The notes under the pieces: model-generated
Told to the model about the DNA's origin: nothing
The model's input: only the letters and a program-made list of their open reading frames with translations
Database searches by the model: none
Source: Paenibacillus montaniterrae
GTDB taxonomy: Bacteria; Bacillota; Bacilli; Paenibacillales; Paenibacillaceae
Direction: 5' to 3'
Length of the DNA: 64,000 bases
Assembly (NCBI RefSeq): GCF_018403185.1
Contig: NZ_BOSE01000001.1
Coordinates: forward strand, 744,001 to 808,000
In this document: in pieces, positions 61,418-64,000 of the stretch
How the letters are laid out: each line of letters begins with the position of its first letter
Numbering within the stretch: the stretch's first letter is position 1
Made by a program: the position numbers and the translations under genes

Positions 61418-63241
61418 TCAAGTAATTAAATTGGAATTCATTATTAACCATATATCTATGGCCAATACTCTTAATATCCCTACAGGATCTTGAAGCGATC
61501 CGTAAGTAAAATAACCCAATAATTCTTTATATTTTGTTGGATCTACAACGTTTAACTTAATAAGCATTGATTTCTTAAGTATCTCTTCTAACAAATTAGA
61601 CCTTATCAACGTTTCATTTATAGATCCGTAGTGCGGAGATTTTCCTATACGATGGTATATAGCTGGGGGCATAATATCTTTCAAAGCTTCCTTTAATATT
61701 ATTTTATTGTTTCTTAGAGTTTGCTTGTAGTTGTAGGGCAAAGATAAACATAGCTCAATTAATCTCATATCTAAAAATGGATGTCGCTCGTTGCAAACAT
61801 GAAAGCCATCTAAACCAACCCATTGCTCATTCCAAATGATACGCTCTACATCATATTGGGTATCGGTTGGTAGGGATGTGGAAACATCAAACCTAAAAGA
61901 TGAATTTTTCAATTTCTGCATAAAAGAAGGAGTAAACAATTGATAATTCATTCCAAACATCAACTCATGACCGTACGAAGGTTTATTAAGTAGTGGTTTC
62001 AAAACCGTTGTAAACATTACATATAATAGATTCTGTTGATATTCCTTGGAAACTTCACGCATTACTTTAAAACTTTTAGAATATTGTTTTCTTTGTATGA
62101 GTCCAAGAATATAATGAGGATTACCTGATAAAATCTGGTCTCCTCCCATTCCTGTCATATTAATAATCGCTTTCTCATTTGATGTTCTTTTTACATTTAA
62201 TGAACCAAAAATTGCATCGCTAGGTTCTAATAACAGAGTGCCCTGGTTCAAATCTATATCTTCAAACATCCCCGTTGATTCTACTAGTGTAACATTCAAT
62301 TCTAAACCCAATTTATTTGCAACCTCTTGTGCATAAGGTAGCTCATTCCCCTCCCCCGGATGTAAAATATGATTCAACGTCAATTTGATATCCTTACCTT
62401 TATCTTCAATAATTCGCTGTGCTGCACAGGCAATAGCCGATGAATCAATGCCTCCACTTAGAGCGATACTAATCTCGCCATTTGAGTTGTTTAATCTACT
62501 CTCAACACATTTAAAAAATGTATCTCTAAAATGCTCAAGAATCGAATTATTATCTCTGCCTGATAATGAAATTAACTCTGGTTTTTTTATAAATTCTGAA
62601 ATCACATTACTTACATCGATTTTGACACACTCACCTGGAATAACATGAAATATATTATTGTAAGGCGTGTTTTTCAGATTAGTTCTTGTAGGAGTAGTAA
62701 AGTAATCTATAATATAATCATAATTGAAAGTAGGTACGACTACAGGATGTTTTACTAACTGATTCAAGGAAGAAGACCATATCACTTCACTTCCTCTCTC
62801 CCAAAAGTAAACTGCTGGTCTAACTCCTAATGGTGATCTATACAGATATAGAACTTGTTCCTTCCGCTTAATTACAGTTATAACAAAATCACCATTTACC
62901 CTTTTTAGTGTTTCTATACCGCCGTTTTCAATTAGTTTAAGAATTATACTCGCTATATTGGTTGCTGCTCCTGTTAACTCAGTGCCATCAATTTCATAGA
63001 TTAATCCATCTACTGCAATTATGTATTGTTCACTGTAAGCAATTGCAGACTTGCTAATGTGAAAATCAGGTTGCTTAACTGTTAGTAATATATGACTATC
63101 TCGATAATTAAACATTTTTGAACCGATGTTAAAATTTTGTCCGAGCAGCAAGTCCCCTTCTTCTACCATAGATTCAAAAAAACGAGTTCTATCAATTGAT
63201 TGCTGTGAGCTAAATTGGAGACAACCACAAAAAAAATACAT
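61418..63241 (-). CDS. Asparagine-synthetase-like lasso peptide cyclase
   Basis: 607 residues; GGGGAGAGGAT before the ATG. C-terminal ATP-pyrophosphatase domain with SGGIDSSA (about 262-269) and MTGMGGDQILSG. The N-terminal glutaminase-like domain has no Cys at position 2 (it begins MYFFCGC), so glutamine hydrolysis is unlikely. That combination is typical of cyclases that form the macrolactam of lasso peptides by adenylating an Asp or Glu side chain. It lies 3 bases after the HPr-kinase-like gene. A true asparagine synthetase is the main alternative, but the neighbours argue against it. Confidence 0.85.
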   Translation of the reverse strand: MYFFCGCLQFSSQQSIDRTRFFESMVEEGDLLLGQNFNIGSKMFNYRDSHILLTVKQPDFHISKSAIAYSEQYIIAVDGLIYEIDGTELTGAATNIASIILKLIENGGIETLKRVNGDFVITVIKRKEQVLYLYRSPLGVRPAVYFWERGSEVIWSSSLNQLVKHPVVVPTFNYDYIIDYFTTPTRTNLKNTPYNNIFHVIPGECVKIDVSNVISEFIKKPELISLSGRDNNSILEHFRDTFFKCVESRLNNSNGEISIALSGGIDSSAIACAAQRIIEDKGKDIKLTLNHILHPGEGNELPYAQEVANKLGLELNVTLVESTGMFEDIDLNQGTLLLEPSDAIFGSLNVKRTSNEKAIINMTGMGGDQILSGNPHYILGLIQRKQYSKSFKVMREVSKEYQQNLLYVMFTTVLKPLLNKPSYGHELMFGMNYQLFTPSFMQKLKNSSFRFDVSTSLPTDTQYDVERIIWNEQWVGLDGFHVCNERHPFLDMRLIELCLSLPYNYKQTLRNNKIILKEALKDIMPPAIYHRIGKSPHYGSINETLIRSNLLEEILKKSMLIKLNVVDPTKYKELLGYFTYGSLQDPVGILRVLAIDIWLIMNSNLIT

Positions 63242-63244
63242 CTG

Positions 63245-64000
63245 CTATCCTCTCCCCGCTTCAAGTGTTGTAATTATTGTTTCTTTGATTCTAGATAAAT
63301 TTCTATATGATTTTTCATAGCGAATGATATAGATAGGAACTGTGGATATGAGATTAAAGTAGCTTTGATATAAAGAATTATGGTAAGAAGCAGGGAGAGT
63401 CCATAGACCATGTGTATTCTCAATTAACATCGAGATACCCTGAAATGGACTAACTTTATGTATTTCAACATTATCACCACATAAATCCACTAAAGGATGC
63501 AATAAAAATACAACCGATAAGTTGGTTTCATTCATTATTTTTTGGTTAGGTTGAACATCAACCCAAAACTTATCAATATTATCTATAATGTTATTTTTGT
63601 TTTGCCATTCTATATCAAAATATTCCAAAGTTTCTTTCCAAAGCTTTATTGGGATAGATTTAGAAGGGTAAACCTTAGTCCCGTTAGTAGACGTTGAAAG
63701 CGGCAATACATCATCACTGATGAAATTAAATCCATTTTTTAGTAGAGACATTAGTGTTGTCGATTTTCCAGAACCTGATAACGCCATTAAACCAAAACTT
63801 TTTTCGTTATAGGCTAATCCAGCAGCATGTAAGGGAATAATATTTTGGAAAATTAAGCATATTGAAAAAACAATTCCTATGATAAATAACTTACATTCAT
63901 TTAGCTTGTCTGCCGGAGCATCAACAGTTATGGTCGTCCCTTGCTGATTGATGTGTATCTTTATAGATGCAGAAGCACAGATTAAAATACCATCATTAAC
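63245..64000 (-). CDS. HPr-kinase-like lasso precursor kinase, N-terminus off the right edge
   Basis: The frame is open from the stop at 63245 to the window edge, 251 residues with no stop, so the true start is beyond 64000; an internal ATG at 63787 would cut off the conserved HAAGLAYNEKSFGLMA segment. Walker A LSGSGKSTT is followed by FISDDVLPLS, matching the nucleotide-binding part of HPr kinase/phosphorylase. In paeninodin-type clusters such kinases phosphorylate the C-terminal Ser of the precursor peptide. It is the most upstream gene visible in the operon. Confidence 0.85.
   Translation of the reverse strand, partial: VNDGILICASASIKIHINQQGTTITVDAPADKLNECKLFIIGIVFSICLIFQNIIPLHAAGLAYNEKSFGLMALSGSGKSTTLMSLLKNGFNFISDDVLPLSTSTNGTKVYPSKSIPIKLWKETLEYFDIEWQNKNNIIDNIDKFWVDVQPNQKIMNETNLSVVFLLHPLVDLCGDNVEIHKVSPFQGISMLIENTHGLWTLPASYHNSLYQSYFNLISTVPIYIIRYEKSYRNLSRIKETIITTLEAGRG

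Noticed and set aside
61418..63241. Ordinary asparagine synthetase AsnB
   Set aside because: The N-terminal catalytic Cys at position 2 is absent, and the gene is packed between an HPr-kinase-like gene and a lasso-cluster nucleotidyltransferase.

Overview
The window looks like a chromosome segment from a Paenibacillus-type, spore-forming, mesophilic member of the Bacillales. The evidence is family-level and positional. The gene string qcrA-qcrB-qcrC, ypjA, ypjB, a YitT-family gene, mazG, dapB, mgsA, bshB1, bshA, cca, birA, panB, panC, panD, dinG, tseB follows the order known from Bacillus subtilis. Bacillithiol synthesis, a sporulation protein (YpjB), a T-box leader and an S-layer-homology protein next to an amidase with a copper-amine-oxidase-like stalk all fit. 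Many starts are TTG or GTG behind strong Shine-Dalgarno sites, and one (bshA) appears to be CTG.

Layout. 1-3.6 kb: a secreted SLH-domain protein cut by the left edge, and a cell-wall amidase. 3.8-7.0 kb: leuCD with a divergent LysR regulator. 7.1-16.6 kb: methionine salvage genes (mtnU, mtnE, mtnW, mtnX, mtnB) interleaved with proline synthesis (a T-box with a Pro specifier ahead of proBA, then proC transcribed with mtnWXB). 16.7-17.7 kb: a small nucleotidyltransferase-fold gene and an AT-rich non-coding stretch. 17.7-27.6 kb: a beta-galactoside utilisation locus (response regulator, histidine kinase, binding lipoprotein, two permeases, beta-galactosidase) with two CcpA-site-like sequences. 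27.7-30.5 kb: hbd-ackA-dnaD. 30.6-35.2 kb: a short FtsH-like protease with an unknown membrane partner, tseB, an MTA/SAH deaminase and rex. 35.2-52.6 kb: the conserved string above. 52.8-56.9 kb: an IDEAL-domain peptide, a gamma-carbonic-anhydrase-like protein, a helicase-associated-like protein, a SEC-C protein and a histidine phosphatase. 56.9-58.3 kb: 1.36 kb of tandem palindromic repeats of two families. 58.3-59.6 kb: an ECF sigma and anti-sigma pair with a possible 42-residue upstream ORF. 59.8 kb to the right edge: an AT-rich operon that matches part of a phospho-lasso-peptide (paeninodin-type) cluster: HPr-kinase-like enzyme, asparagine-synthetase-like cyclase, nucleotidyltransferase.

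How it fits together. Most of the window is housekeeping: redox balance (rex, qcr, hbd/ackA), cofactors (pantothenate, biotin, bacillithiol), amino acids (Leu, Pro, Lys) and recycling of methylthioadenosine. The accessory parts are the sugar locus, the repeat arrays and the lasso-type operon. The lasso-type operon is the strongest candidate for a specialised system. Its precursor peptide, leader-binding protein, leader peptidase and exporter are not in the window and, if present, should lie beyond the right edge.
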